DNA from: Paenibacillus_S sp043945595
Lineage (GTDB): Bacteria; Bacillota; Bacilli; Paenibacillales; NBRC-103111
Direction of reading: 5' to 3'
Assembly: GCF_043945595.1 (NCBI RefSeq)
Contig: NZ_JBIFNP010000001.1
Span: 5,890,001-5,954,000, forward strand
Length of the DNA stretch: 64,000 nt
Shown here in pieces: positions 9,834 to 21,463 of the stretch. The stretch's first letter is position 1. Each line of letters opens with the position of its first letter. Made by a program: the position numbers and the translations under genes. The notes below the pieces were generated by a model that saw only the letters and a program-made list of their open reading frames with translations, was not told where the DNA came from and searched no databases.

Positions 9834-11510
9834 CTACTTCTTCTTGATCTGCTTAAGCGACAGGGCGGAGGTAACGGGAAGGTCTTCGTTATAATTCGTA
9901 AATTGATCCACCCGGTACGGAATATGTCCGCCTACGTTGTACATGACGGCCACAGGGGCTTTATCCGCAATCCGCTGCTGAACCTGCTGGTACAGCTCTT
10001 TGCGCTTGGCGGGATCTGCCGAAGACGCCTCGTCGAGCCATTTGTCCACGTCCGCATCGCGGAAGCGCATGTAGTTAAGGCCCGGAGCATTAGTGCCGAT
10101 CGGCGCTGTCATTTTGCTGTGGAAAATTTCAAGCTGCGCCTGCGGATCGGGCGGCGTCGTAATCCCGTTCTGCAGCAGCTCGTAGTCTCCGGCCATCAGC
10201 AGCTTGGTCAGCTCCGGCCAGGTCACCAGCTTGGTCGTCGTCTCGATGCCGACTTCCTTGAGCCATGCGGTAATCATCGCGCCTTCCTTGTTCTGCGCCG
10301 GCGCATTCGCCGCCATATGATACGTGAAGGAAAGCGGCTTGCCGTCCTTCTCATAGATGCCCTTGGCATTCTTCTTATATCCGGCGGCTTCGAGCCCTTT
10401 GACGGCCTCATTCAGGTTGTAATTGTAAGCGGGATTATCAATCAGCTTCTTGTCCGCCATGTCGCCGAATACCGATGACAGGAAGCCTGGATTAGCCGGG
10501 AATACGCCGTTGGACTCGCCCTTTTCGATCAGCGATTTACGGTCGAGCGCCACCTGAATCGCCTTGCGCACCGCAGGATCGGATAACAGCGGCTTCTCAT
10601 TATTAATAACGACGGAGAACGTGTTCAAGCCCGGATAAATTTGCAGCTTGTTCACCGGATTTTCCAGCAGCTTCGGTACGCTTGGCATCGCTACAGTGCC
10701 TGTTGTACCTTGAACGTCACCTTTTTCCAGCGCAAGCGTGAGCGTCGATGAATTGTTGAACCGGTTCACGAACAGCTGTTCAATCGATGGCGCGCCGAGG
10801 AAGTAGTCGGCATTGCGGTCGAGCACAATAGCGCTCTCATTTATACTTTTAAATTTAAAAGGCCCGGTGCCTATCGGCGTTTTATTCAAAAACTCCGCTG
10901 CATTCTCCTTCTCGAAGATATGCTTCGGAACCATGTATACGGTGGACAAATAAAACGGCAAAGACGGGAACTGCTTATTCATTGTAAATACAATCGTATC
11001 CGTCCCCTGAGCGGTCACTTCCTTCAGCCGGTTGTCCCCCCACAGCTGGTAACGGTCCAGTACCTTGTTGTTCTTCAGCGCCTGGAACGAATACAGCACA
11101 TCGTCGGCAGTGAACGGCTTGCCGTCATGCCATTTTGCTTTTAAATTCAATTTCACGGTATACGTTTTGTTGTCGTCCGACCATTTGCCTTCCCCTTCGG
11201 CCAACCGCGGCATCAGGTTTCCTTTGACCGGATTAAAGTAGTAGAGCGAATCGAATACATAATCGAAAAACGGCGTCCAGTTGCCGGTGGCCAAAAACGG
11301 GTTAAAGTTCGTGACCTGCTCCGGATTGACTGTCTCCCCCAAATGATACACGCCCCCAGCGGCCGCTTTGGTCTCTGTGCCGGTACCGGCGCCAGGATCC
11401 TGCTGGGTCTGCCCAGCCGGTTTAGGATCGCTGCACGCCGTCAGCATTCCAAGCAGGATCACCGACGTCAGCAGGACGCGGGCGGCTTTTGCTCCAGCCC
11501 TCTTCTTCAT
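9834..11510 (-). CDS. Lipoprotein substrate-binding protein of the Opp/Dpp-type importer
   Basis: 558 residues. The N-terminus has Lys/Arg residues, a hydrophobic stretch and lipobox LGMLTAC, so it should be lipid-anchored outside the membrane. The body matches the family 5 solute-binding pattern: GGVYHLGETVNPEQVTNFNP, the WHDGKPFTADDVLYSF block and an ISLR-like late region (DVDKWLDEA). It captures the ligand and delivers it to the OppBC-like channel; the first gene of the import-sulfatase operon, 36 nt before the permease. ATG 11510 has an AAGGGGG site. The ligand could be a peptide, nickel chelate or oligosaccharide; within this family several members bind oligosaccharides, which suits the sulfatases. 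Confidence 0.9.
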   Translation of the reverse strand: MKKRAGAKAARVLLTSVILLGMLTACSDPKPAGQTQQDPGAGTGTETKAAAGGVYHLGETVNPEQVTNFNPFLATGNWTPFFDYVFDSLYYFNPVKGNLMPRLAEGEGKWSDDNKTYTVKLNLKAKWHDGKPFTADDVLYSFQALKNNKVLDRYQLWGDNRLKEVTAQGTDTIVFTMNKQFPSLPFYLSTVYMVPKHIFEKENAAEFLNKTPIGTGPFKFKSINESAIVLDRNADYFLGAPSIEQLFVNRFNNSSTLTLALEKGDVQGTTGTVAMPSVPKLLENPVNKLQIYPGLNTFSVVINNEKPLLSDPAVRKAIQVALDRKSLIEKGESNGVFPANPGFLSSVFGDMADKKLIDNPAYNYNLNEAVKGLEAAGYKKNAKGIYEKDGKPLSFTYHMAANAPAQNKEGAMITAWLKEVGIETTTKLVTWPELTKLLMAGDYELLQNGITTPPDPQAQLEIFHSKMTAPIGTNAPGLNYMRFRDADVDKWLDEASSADPAKRKELYQQVQQRIADKAPVAVMYNVGGHIPYRVDQFTNYNEDLPVTSALSLKQIKKK

Positions 11511-11648
11511 AAGCTGTGTCCCCCTTAATAAATGATGGTTTTTCGACCTGGTACTGCCTTCTGCCTTGTATGTCCGGTTACAGGACCATCATAGAAAAGC
11601 GGCCTCTTCCCGTAAAGAGACCATTGTTGAACTTAGGGACTTCAGCGG

Positions 11649-11670
11649 AAAATGCGCCGTTTCGGCGCCA
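11649..11670 (-). terminator. Terminator after the AraC sensor/regulator gene
   Basis: Minus-strand hairpin with arms TGGCGCCG and CGGCGCA around a three-base loop, then four T. It sits ~40 nt after the regulator's stop and before the binding-protein gene, so the importer operon is probably transcribed separately. The T tract is short. Confidence 0.5.
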
Positions 11671-11707
11671 TGGTCCTTTGATGACATCGTTCACCTGCGG
11701 CCGTATT

Positions 11708-14083
11708 TCAGTAAATCTGGTCTCCCGCGAGCTTGCTTGGAGCATGAATATCTCGATATTCCCCAGGGGTCACGCCTTCGTATTTTTTGAAAATCCGGTT
11801 GAAGCTCCGCTGGTTGGCATAGCCTACCGACGAGCCGATTTCTTTAATCGCCTGCGTGCTGTGCTGCAGCAGCTCCTTCGCCTTATCCAGGCGAAGCATG
11901 ATGACGTAATCGGTAAATGTCATGCTGATCTCCTGCCGGAACAACCGGCTTACATAGGAGGGGTCCAGCTTCAATTGGTCGGCAATGCCGCCAAGGGAAA
12001 TGTCCTTATCAAAATTGAGCTGGATGTACGCCAAAATTTGCTGCGCTACCGAAGGGCGTTCCGCGGCCGGCTCCGCGTGGACCTGGCGGTTGATCGTACA
12101 GGCATAATCGTGAACGAAACGCACTGCCTGCTCTACCGTTTCCAGCCACATCATCTGCTCCTGCAGGCAGGTCAATTCCTCATCCGGCTGAGACGAGACC
12201 AGCCCCAGCTCGGAAGCGCGCTGAAACATTTCTACAATCAGCTGAAATAACGAGTGCCGCAGCAGCGGAAACGAGAGTCCCTCCGCCTGCTGGGCAAGCC
12301 TGTGCAGACGCTGCAATGCGTCCTGCAGTCTGTCCGGCTCCTCCGAGCGCAGATGCAGCAGCAGGTCGCGCTTCACCTCGCCCAGCTTCCGGAAAAATTG
12401 CTGATCGGACGGTTCCCTCTCCTGCTGCAGCCAGATCGGCGAGACGAACCCGGCGCCTTTAAAGGCCCGCAGCTCCAACGCCTCCATCGCTTCCTGATAC
12501 GATACGCTGATCTCGCCGGCAGACGTCTTCAGCCCTCCGATGCCGACGCTGACCGATAAATTCAAATAATTTGCAATGGAGCTTAACGTGGCGGCAGCTA
12601 TCGCTTCCGCTTGGGCCCGGAAATCCTCCGTAGCCAAGTCTTCCTCCGGATTGCAGATCAGAATGATGTCCCGGCTCTCGGTATGCAGCGGATAGACGCG
12701 AAAGGTGCTCCCGGCAAGCTCGCTGCCCACCTTGGCAATAAAGTAACGGATGGAGCTCTGATCGAAGCTGCTATACTTCTCCACATAGGAGGCATAATTG
12801 TCAATGCGCAGCACGCTGACGAAGAAGCCGCTGCCTGTCACCGGCAGACGGTAATAGGCGAACTTGGCCAGCCGCTCCTCCGGGTCATGCGGCTGCTCTT
12901 GAATGAGCTGCTGAAGGAAGCTTTGCTGCAGCACAGGCCAGTTATCCCGGAGCTGGTCATCCAGCTCGCTCCCTTTTTCCTTCAACGAATGGAAGGCCGC
13001 GAGCAGCATGGTAACTTCGCTTTTTTCTTCCCCGGGCGGATGCCCCTTGCCCTCCTCCCTTTTATTGCTCACTAATTGAACAAGCGAATAAATAGGGCTG
13101 TAAATTTTTAACGAGATAAAGAAAGCGAAAATCCCCGCGATCCCGATACTGAACACCATGACAATAAACATGAACGATTGAATCGCTTGGCCGCTTTTGT
13201 ACAAGGATACGGTTGGAATTAAATTGACGTATTTCCAGCCGGTATAAGGCGAAGTCACCGTGGTAAAGGAATAATCGGCACCGCGGAAATGACCTGTGAA
13301 CGCAGATGTCCGGTCCGCCATATGCTCACTGACCATAGAAAACTCCTTCTCATTGACGACGGCCCCTGTGGTGATGTTATAAGCGAGCGAACCGTCCGGG
13401 CTGACCATCCAGATTTCCTCCCCATGCCGGATCAGTTGGATCGACGGACTCTGGAATAAGGCCTGCTGATTCAGATTGACCACGACGGCCCCGTTGATCG
13501 GCGTTCCTACCCATGGGGTCGTGCGGATTAACGTCACTTGTGTCTCGTTCAGCTGATTCGTTTTCGTCTTGGGATAGGGCCGCACAAACCATTTGCCCTC
13601 CGTCTTATGCATCGAGGCGTACAACGGGAACCATTCCGGATCGTCGCTGTCCTCCACCTTGCTCAAGCCTGTCAACGCCGACTGTACCAGCCCGCTGCGG
13701 GCGTAATAGACTGAAATGGACTCGATATAAGGAGAAGAGATGTACGATTCCAGCATCACATCGTGAATAACGTCCGCGTCGGACTTCGCCGGCCCTTCCC
13801 CTCCCGCCTCCAAAGCTCTGGAAAAAGCCATGTTCTGAGCGAGCCGGATCGTAATTTGATCCACGTCATTGAGCAGTGCATCCATTAGCCGCCGGGTCTG
13901 TTCCAGCACCTGCATACTGGACTGCTTGACCTCATCGCGAACCACGTTCTGACTGTACCGCTCCCCAAGAAAGCCGACGACCGCCGCGGTCACGACTACC
14001 AGCAAGACTTGAATGAACAGGATACGAAAAAACAGGCTGCGAAATTTGAAATTGGAAAAGGCCGATTGGATCAGGCTAATCAA
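11708..14083 (-). CDS. YesN-like membrane sensor with AraC-type DNA-binding domain
   Basis: 791 residues from TTG 14083 behind GGGGGG. Membrane span 1 lies at ~18-40 (LFFRILFIQVLLVVVTAAVVGFL); an extracytoplasmic Cache-like sensor follows; span 2 is at ~300-325 (FMFIVMVFSIGIAGIFAFFISL). Then comes a HAMP-like linker and a long cytoplasmic region, ending in two helix-turn-helix motifs: ISLGGIADQLKLDPSYVSRLFRQE and IKEIGSSVGYANQRSFNRIFKKYEG. The family couples an external ligand signal directly to transcription of neighbouring sugar/ABC transport genes, so it is the likely regulator of the importer-sulfatase operon just downstream. Intact. Confidence 0.9.
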   Translation of the reverse strand: MISLIQSAFSNFKFRSLFFRILFIQVLLVVVTAAVVGFLGERYSQNVVRDEVKQSSMQVLEQTRRLMDALLNDVDQITIRLAQNMAFSRALEAGGEGPAKSDADVIHDVMLESYISSPYIESISVYYARSGLVQSALTGLSKVEDSDDPEWFPLYASMHKTEGKWFVRPYPKTKTNQLNETQVTLIRTTPWVGTPINGAVVVNLNQQALFQSPSIQLIRHGEEIWMVSPDGSLAYNITTGAVVNEKEFSMVSEHMADRTSAFTGHFRGADYSFTTVTSPYTGWKYVNLIPTVSLYKSGQAIQSFMFIVMVFSIGIAGIFAFFISLKIYSPIYSLVQLVSNKREEGKGHPPGEEKSEVTMLLAAFHSLKEKGSELDDQLRDNWPVLQQSFLQQLIQEQPHDPEERLAKFAYYRLPVTGSGFFVSVLRIDNYASYVEKYSSFDQSSIRYFIAKVGSELAGSTFRVYPLHTESRDIILICNPEEDLATEDFRAQAEAIAAATLSSIANYLNLSVSVGIGGLKTSAGEISVSYQEAMEALELRAFKGAGFVSPIWLQQEREPSDQQFFRKLGEVKRDLLLHLRSEEPDRLQDALQRLHRLAQQAEGLSFPLLRHSLFQLIVEMFQRASELGLVSSQPDEELTCLQEQMMWLETVEQAVRFVHDYACTINRQVHAEPAAERPSVAQQILAYIQLNFDKDISLGGIADQLKLDPSYVSRLFRQEISMTFTDYVIMLRLDKAKELLQHSTQAIKEIGSSVGYANQRSFNRIFKKYEGVTPGEYRDIHAPSKLAGDQIY

Positions 14084-14192
14084 AGGAATCCCCCCGTGAA
14101 GGATCTATTTTTCTATTTCTTATAAATCCGATAGGAATATAATAACATAGATTCGATAGCCGGGACGATGGAATGGAGGCGGGAAAACAAAT

Positions 14193-14222
14193 GAATCCCG
14201 AAACCCAGTCCGGACGGGATTC
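14193..14222 (-). terminator. Hairpin with terminator-like tail upstream of the AraC sensor gene
   Basis: Minus-strand arms GAATCCCG (14215-14222) and CGGGATTC (14193-14200), followed by the T-rich ATTTGTTTT. It lies between the structured-RNA candidate at 14245-14440 and the regulator gene, so it could be an attenuator, or the 3' end of a small RNA. Confidence 0.5.
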
Positions 14223-14244
14223 AATCTTAATCAGCAGTCGTTTA

Positions 14245-14440
14245 GTCTCATCTCAAGACTTAGCTGCCGATAAAACCGGGAGCATCTATAAAGTGAACTT
14301 CATAATGTCTCAGCGACACTCTCCTCTTCTGAACCTGTGTCTGCTTCGGTGATCTGTCTGACAGCACCATGAACCTCACCGCTGGGGATGGCTACGGTCA
14401 CCCGTCACCTGAGATCTAAATGAAGGCTCACTCTTCTCTC
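14245..14440 (-). ncRNA. Candidate structured RNA of unrecognised class
   Basis: On the minus strand a long closing helix can form: three blocks 14428-14432, 14420-14424 and 14409-14413 pair in order with 14292-14296, 14299-14303 and 14309-14313. The enclosed ~95 nt hold an ACGG/CCGT hairpin (14394-14405), a GGTGA/TCACC pairing (14348-14380) and a GACAC/GTGTC hairpin (14315-14341). It does not match the cores I know for lysine, glycine, SAM-I, M-box, c-di-GMP-I, ydaO, yybP-ykoY or T-box RNAs. No open frame explains this stretch. A terminator-like hairpin follows at 14193-14222, then the AraC gene. Confidence 0.4.
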
Positions 14441-14542
14441 TTTAGTTTATCATTATGATTGCGCTTTCAAAACAACTTTATTACTTCCTGCCCACATGCA
14501 GCCTTCATTACCCCATCCACATAAATGCTCTTCAACAATAGA

Positions 14543-14576
14543 CAAAAAGCCTCTATCGGGATGCCGATAGAGGCTT
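14543..14576 (-). terminator. Intrinsic terminator after the chemoreceptor gene
   Basis: Perfect 13-bp stem, AAGCCTCTATCGG at 14547-14559 with its complement at 14564-14576, four-base loop, T run on the minus strand. Located 64 nt after the chemoreceptor stop. Confidence 0.85.
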
Positions 14577-14639
14577 GGTATACAATACGTATAGGGTGAT
14601 GAATTAGCCGCGAACGAATGCTCAGATTATCTTGTCCGA

Positions 14640-16643
14640 TTAGCTCAGCTTAAACTTGGCTACCAGTTCTTGAAGCTCCGCTGCCATCCGGCTTAAAGAC
14701 TCCGAGGATGCTGAAATTTCTTCCATCGCTGCGTGCTGTTCCGAAGCTCCCTTGGAAATATGGCGCATTTCCTCAAGCGAATGCCTGGAGGTTGATACCA
14801 TCTCATTCATTGTTGCCGAGACATCCTCGGTGCTGACCAACAATTCCTCCGTTGCCGCCGAAACCTCCTCAATCTGAGTGGATACTTCCTCCACCGCCTT
14901 GACCACGGAAACGAAGACTTCACCGACTTTCTCAATCTGTGCGGCACTTGTCCTAACCTCTTCTAATCCTCCTGAGATCGCCTTGGACGTATCGGCGGTT
15001 GAGCTCTGAATTTCAAGCAGCATGCCGGCAATAGAGCCGGTTGCCTCGGTTGTGAGCTCTGCCTATTTTTTGACCTCTCCGGCCACCACGGCAAAGCCTC
15101 CCCCATGCTCCCCGGCTCTTGCCGCTTCAATGGCGGCATTTAAGGACAAAAGGTTTGTCTGATGGGCGATGTCCGAGATGTAGCTTACTATCCGATGTAT
15201 ATCGGACGACTTCCGTTCTAAAGCCGCTACTGTGCGAGCCGTGCTTTCCACCGTACTGCTCAGACTCGTGATTTGAAGCACCGCTTCCTGAACGACCGTG
15301 GAGCCTTGCGTGACCTGCCCTTTCACCTGCTGAACATTTTCATTAACGACACCGGACGACTCCGCAATTCGTTGAATGCCGATCGCCATCTCCTCCGTTG
15401 CCGTCGCCGACTGTTCCGATCCTTCATACTGGACTTGTACGCCTCGGGCTGCCTGTTCGGCCGAGCTTGCCATGCTTTGCGAACCAATGACGGAGCCTGC
15501 TGCAATTGCCGTTAACTGCTCGGAGGAAGCCGCCGTATGCTCAACAGCCTCCGAAAGCTTGATCAGCGTAAATTTGAAAGATTCCAGCATCGCATCAATA
15601 TCGCGCATGAGCTGCTGCAGTTCATCATGGCCTCGCGGGTTTAAACGCTCCGTAAGGTCACCGCCCGCAGCTCTTTTCATAATTTTTGTCATCATGTACA
15701 CAGGCTTCAGCGCATAATGGGCTGCCAAATAAGCCAGCACCACCACGGCCGCCAAACAAACAAGAATAGTAATGAATACGCTCCTGTTCGATTGCGTCAC
15801 ACCGCTCATCAGATCATCCTCGTCATTCGTAACCACGACCCGCCAACCAGTCAACCCCACCTCGGCAAAGGCCGCCGCCTTCGAGGTGCCATCCGCCGCG
15901 GTATAATGAATTTCCCCGATTTTATTCTTCAGTACGTTTTCGCTAAATAACTGGGCAGTCGCTTCATTCTCATAATTTTTGAGTTCTTTACCGATTCGGC
16001 CTTGCGCTTGATAGGCAAGGTAATGACCGGTTTTCGAAATTAGAAACACCGCGCTCGTATTCCCGATTTTGTTGCGGTTCAAATCCGCCAGGATGTTCCC
16101 GGGGTGACCACAGCTTGAACGAGACCGCGAAATTCGCCGCTGCTGCCAAGAAGCGGAAAATCCAGAATGATGATGTTCTCTTGGGTGCTGCCTTCCGAAA
16201 TAATATCCGATATGCCTACGGTCTTCTCTTGCTTAATTCGCTTGAAATTATCAAAGCAGGATAAATCCAGCTCGGTCCCCTTATCGTCAAACGACTTACC
16301 GGACTCTGCAGCAAAAGAAAATGACCTAACGTCGGGACTCATCGCCCTTCATGGTTTGGAGAAGCTCCACTTTCTTTGCCCGGCTTCCCGCGAGAACATC
16401 CGTACGATAGGTATTGACCATACTTTCCATCGTTTTGACTTTCCCATCGAGAAAGCCATTTAACTGCACCGCATTCGCAGATGCAATCACCTTTTGCTGC
16501 TCTTCGAGCTCTGTCTTGACGACTTGGGTATACAAAGTCCTCATAATTCCGGCCACTATGGCTACCGGCACTGTCGTAAGCAGCAAAAGAAATAATGTAA
16601 ATTTTGTTTTCAAAGAAACCGTACGCTTACTCCCGCTCATCAT
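14640..16643 (-). pseudogene. Methyl-accepting chemotaxis protein with two frameshifts and an amber stop
   Basis: Start ATG 16643 or the next codon, with GGGAGGAACG upstream. The parts in order are: membrane span 1 (FTLFLLLLTTVPVAIVAGI); extracellular Cache-like sensor, broken by a shift at ~16330 (after KGDE) and another at ~16095 (an ACCCCGGG context); span 2 (VFITILVCLAAVVVLAYLA); HAMP; then the signalling hairpin with IVSYISDIAHQTNLLSLNAA and EAARAGEHGGGFAVVAGEV. Right after this tip the reading frame has KK-TAG-AEL where the family has Leu, so TTG to TAG; the same frame continues to 14640 with the methylation helix. Together the parts make a full-length receptor. Three lesions argue for a real pseudogene more than a single sequencing slip, though poor consensus cannot be excluded. 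Confidence 0.85.
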
Positions 16644-16722
16644 CCTGCTCGTTCCTCCCGAACCTGCTGCTATAAAATGTAGTGTCGATTTGCACGAAAC
16701 CTCTTGTTTTCCATATGCAAAT

Positions 16723-16860
16723 AAAAAAAGCGGCTAAGCAAAAAGATGCTTTGACCGCCGCTTGGCATGAATTTCTATAGAAAATACTCTTTCAAAAGCA
16801 GGCTCCCCCCATCACTGAAGGATTTGCTCTCCTTGGGAAGAGCACCATCCCTTTACCTTG
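16723..16860 (-). promoter_or_regulatory. Leader with terminator upstream of the chemoreceptor gene
   Basis: On the minus strand AAGCGGC (16757-16763) pairs with GCCGCTT (16728-16734), an inner AAGCA/TGCTT stem stacks on it and seven T follow: a good terminator, ~80 nt before the chemoreceptor start. Just upstream, 16801-16860 can form a GCTCT/AGAGC hairpin and has G-rich and C-rich runs (minus-strand GCAAATCC and GGGGGGAGCC). Regulated leaders are common before chemoreceptors, and the GCAAAtCC is faintly like c-di-GMP-I, but the rest of that consensus is absent. It may also be just a second terminator for the tRNA array. Confidence 0.4.
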
Positions 16861-16874
16861 CCCCGTTAAAATGC

Positions 16875-16899
16875 AAAAAATCCGCGATCTCCGCGGATT
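16875..16899 (-). terminator. Terminator closing the tRNA array
   Basis: Stem AATCCGCG (16892-16899) with CGCGGATT (16879-16886), five-base loop, six T on the minus strand, 36 nt after the last tRNA. Confidence 0.85.
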
Positions 16900-16935
16900 C
16901 TAATTTCTTAGAGTAAAAACCTGAAATATAAATGG

Positions 16936-17009
16936 TCGGGACGACACGATTTGAACATGCGACCCCCTGGTCCCAAACCAGGTGCTCTACCAAGCTGAGC
17001 TACGTCCCG
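16936..17009 (-). tRNA. tRNA-Pro (TGG)
   Basis: Full cloverleaf on the minus strand: CGGGACG acceptor, D-arm AGCTCAGCTTGGTAGAGC, anticodon loop TTTGGGA and TTCAAAT T-loop. CCA is not encoded. Last tRNA of the array. Confidence 0.95.
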
Positions 17010-17017
17010 AAGTAATA

Positions 17018-17094
17018 TGGCGTTCCCTGAGAGATTCGAACTCCCGGCCTTTTGATTCGTAGTCAAACGCTCTATCCAGCTGAGCTAAGGGAAC
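17018..17094 (-). tRNA. tRNA-Arg (ACG)
   Basis: GTTCCCT/AGGGAAC acceptor, anticodon loop CTACGAA, T-loop TTCGAAT, encoded CCA. Confidence 0.95.
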
Positions 17095-17100
17095 ATCATA

Positions 17101-17175
17101 TGGAGCGGAAGACGGGAATCGAACCCGCGACCCTCGCCTTGGCAAGGCGATGCTCTACCGCTGAGCCACTTCCGC
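17101..17175 (-). tRNA. tRNA-Gly (GCC)
   Basis: GCGGAAG/CTTCCGC acceptor, anticodon loop TTGCCAA, encoded CCA. Confidence 0.95.
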
Positions 17176-17181
17176 AAAAAT

Positions 17182-17268
17182 TGGTGCGGTCGAGAGGACT
17201 CGAACCTCCACGGCTGTTACACCACTAGAACCTGAATCTAGCGCGTCTGCCAATTCCGCCACGACCGC
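17182..17268 (-). tRNA. tRNA-Leu (CAG)
   Basis: GCGGTCG acceptor, long variable arm, anticodon loop TTCAGGT, encoded CCA. Class II structure as expected for Leu. Confidence 0.95.
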
Positions 17269-17277
17269 AAAAACCAA

Positions 17278-17350
17278 TGAGCCATGTAGGACTCGAACCT
17301 ACGACACCCTGATTAAAAGTCAGGTGCTCTACCAACTGAGCTAATGGCTC
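17278..17350 (-). tRNA. tRNA-Lys (TTT)
   Basis: GAGCCAT/ATGGCTC acceptor and anticodon loop CTTTTAA. CCA is not encoded. Confidence 0.95.
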
Positions 17351-17362
17351 TCAATAATAAAA

Positions 17363-17436
17363 TGGCAGGGGCAGCAGGAATTGAACCCACACCAAAGGTT
17401 TTGGAGACCTTTGTTCTACCTTTAAACTATGCCCCT
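17363..17436 (-). tRNA. tRNA-Trp (CCA)
   Basis: AGGGGCA acceptor, anticodon loop CTCCAAA, encoded CCA end. Confidence 0.95.
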
Positions 17437-17490
17437 AGATGAAACAGAGGCTCTCGGATCTCCATTCTATCAGAGATCACAAGTACAAAA

Positions 17491-17567
17491 TGGCGGAGCC
17501 GACGGGATTCGAACCCGCGGTCTCCTGCGTGACAGGCAGGCATGTTAGGCCTCTACACCACGGCTCC
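17491..17567 (-). tRNA. tRNA-Asp (GTC)
   Basis: GGAGCCG acceptor, anticodon loop CTGTCAC, encoded CCA. Confidence 0.95.
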
Positions 17568-17608
17568 ACACTTGAATTTTCAAAGCAGGGTAACCTTACT
17601 TCAAAAAT

Positions 17609-17689
<81 letters not shown>

Positions 17690-17704
17690 TCGTTATACTT
17701 TATA

Positions 17705-17780
17705 TGGTGGAGGCTGACGGGATCGAACCGCCGACCCTCTGCTTGTAAGGCAGATGCTCTCCCAGCTGAGCTAAGCCTCC
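17705..17780 (-). tRNA. tRNA-Val (TAC)
   Basis: GGAGGCT acceptor, anticodon loop CTTACAA, encoded CCA. Confidence 0.95.
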
Positions 17781-17792
17781 ATGGGACAATAA

Positions 17793-17867
17793 TGGTGACC
17801 CGTAGGGGATTCGAACCCCTGTTACCTCCGTGAAAGGGAGGTGTCTTAACCCCTTGACCAACGGGCC
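17793..17867 (-). tRNA. tRNA-Glu (TTC)
   Basis: GGCCCGT acceptor, anticodon loop CTTTCAC, encoded CCA. Confidence 0.95.
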
Positions 17868-17886
17868 TTGCTTTAAAGTATTGCTA

Positions 17887-17975
17887 CGGAGAGAGAGGGA
17901 TTCGAACCCTCGAGACGCTTGTGACGCCTACACGATTTCCAATCGTGCTCCTTCGGCCAGCTCGGACACCTCTCC
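17887..17975 (-). tRNA. tRNA-Ser (GGA)
   Basis: GGAGAGG acceptor, long variable arm (class II), anticodon loop TTGGAAA. CCA is not encoded. Confidence 0.95.
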
Positions 17976-17978
17976 AGA

Positions 17979-18054
17979 TGGCTCCCCGAACAGGACTCGA
18001 ACCTGTGACAACTCGATTAACAGTCGAGTGCTCTACCAACTGAGCTATCAGGGA
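17979..18054 (-). tRNA. tRNA-Asn (GTT)
   Basis: TCCCTGA acceptor, anticodon loop CTGTTAA, encoded CCA. Confidence 0.95.
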
Positions 18055-18058
18055 ATAA

Positions 18059-18134
18059 TGGTGGAGCCAAGCGGGATCGAACCGCTGACCTCCTGCTTGC
18101 AAGGCAGGCGCTCTCCCAGCTGAGCTATGGCCCC
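18059..18134 (-). tRNA. tRNA-Ala (TGC)
   Basis: GGGGCCA acceptor, anticodon loop CTTGCAA, encoded CCA. Confidence 0.95.
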
Positions 18135-18153
18135 ATATCTTAATTATTTAGTT

Positions 18154-18231
<78 letters not shown>

Positions 18232-18262
18232 TTATCATATATAGTTTGTCCAACACAGCGGC

Positions 18263-18285
18263 AAAAAAAAACCCACGGTTGTGGG
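18263..18285 (-). terminator. Terminator-like hairpin between 5S rRNA and the tRNA array
   Basis: On the minus strand CCCAC, a four-base loop, GTGGG and nine T. It lies directly after 5S, so the 14 tRNAs need read-through or a promoter I do not see in the 30-nt gap. The stem is only five pairs; rRNA antitermination could suppress it. Confidence 0.65.
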
Positions 18286-18291
18286 ATCGCT

Positions 18292-18407
18292 TGGCGACGT
18301 CCTACTCTCCCGGAACCCTTCGGTTCAAGTACCATCGGCGCTGGAGGGCTTAACGGTCGTGTTCGAGATGGGAACGCGTGGTTCCCCTCCGCCATCATCA
18401 CCAAACG
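18292..18407 (-). rRNA. 5S ribosomal RNA
   Basis: Minus-strand sequence contains the conserved loop block CCCATCTCGAACACG and the closing arms TTTGGTGATGATGGCG / GGACGTCGCCA; ~116 nt. Ends are estimated by eye. Confidence 0.93.
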
Positions 18408-18515
18408 ATGTGTCATGTTTCTGCCAGGAAACATGAATACTTTAATTCAAGGCGACTTGCACCTTGAAAACTAGATACGAAACAAGCATACATCCTTCTT
18501 CTTTGCTGTTCTCTT

Positions 18516-21463
<2,948 letters not shown>

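Noticed and set aside
14245..14440. Lysine, glycine or M-box riboswitch identity for the structured region
   Set aside because: Isolated CCGAAG or GGTGA strings match, but the order and the rest of each consensus core do not.
16801..16860. c-di-GMP-I riboswitch
   Set aside because: GCAAATCC is suggestive but the required ACGCAAAGCC partner is missing.
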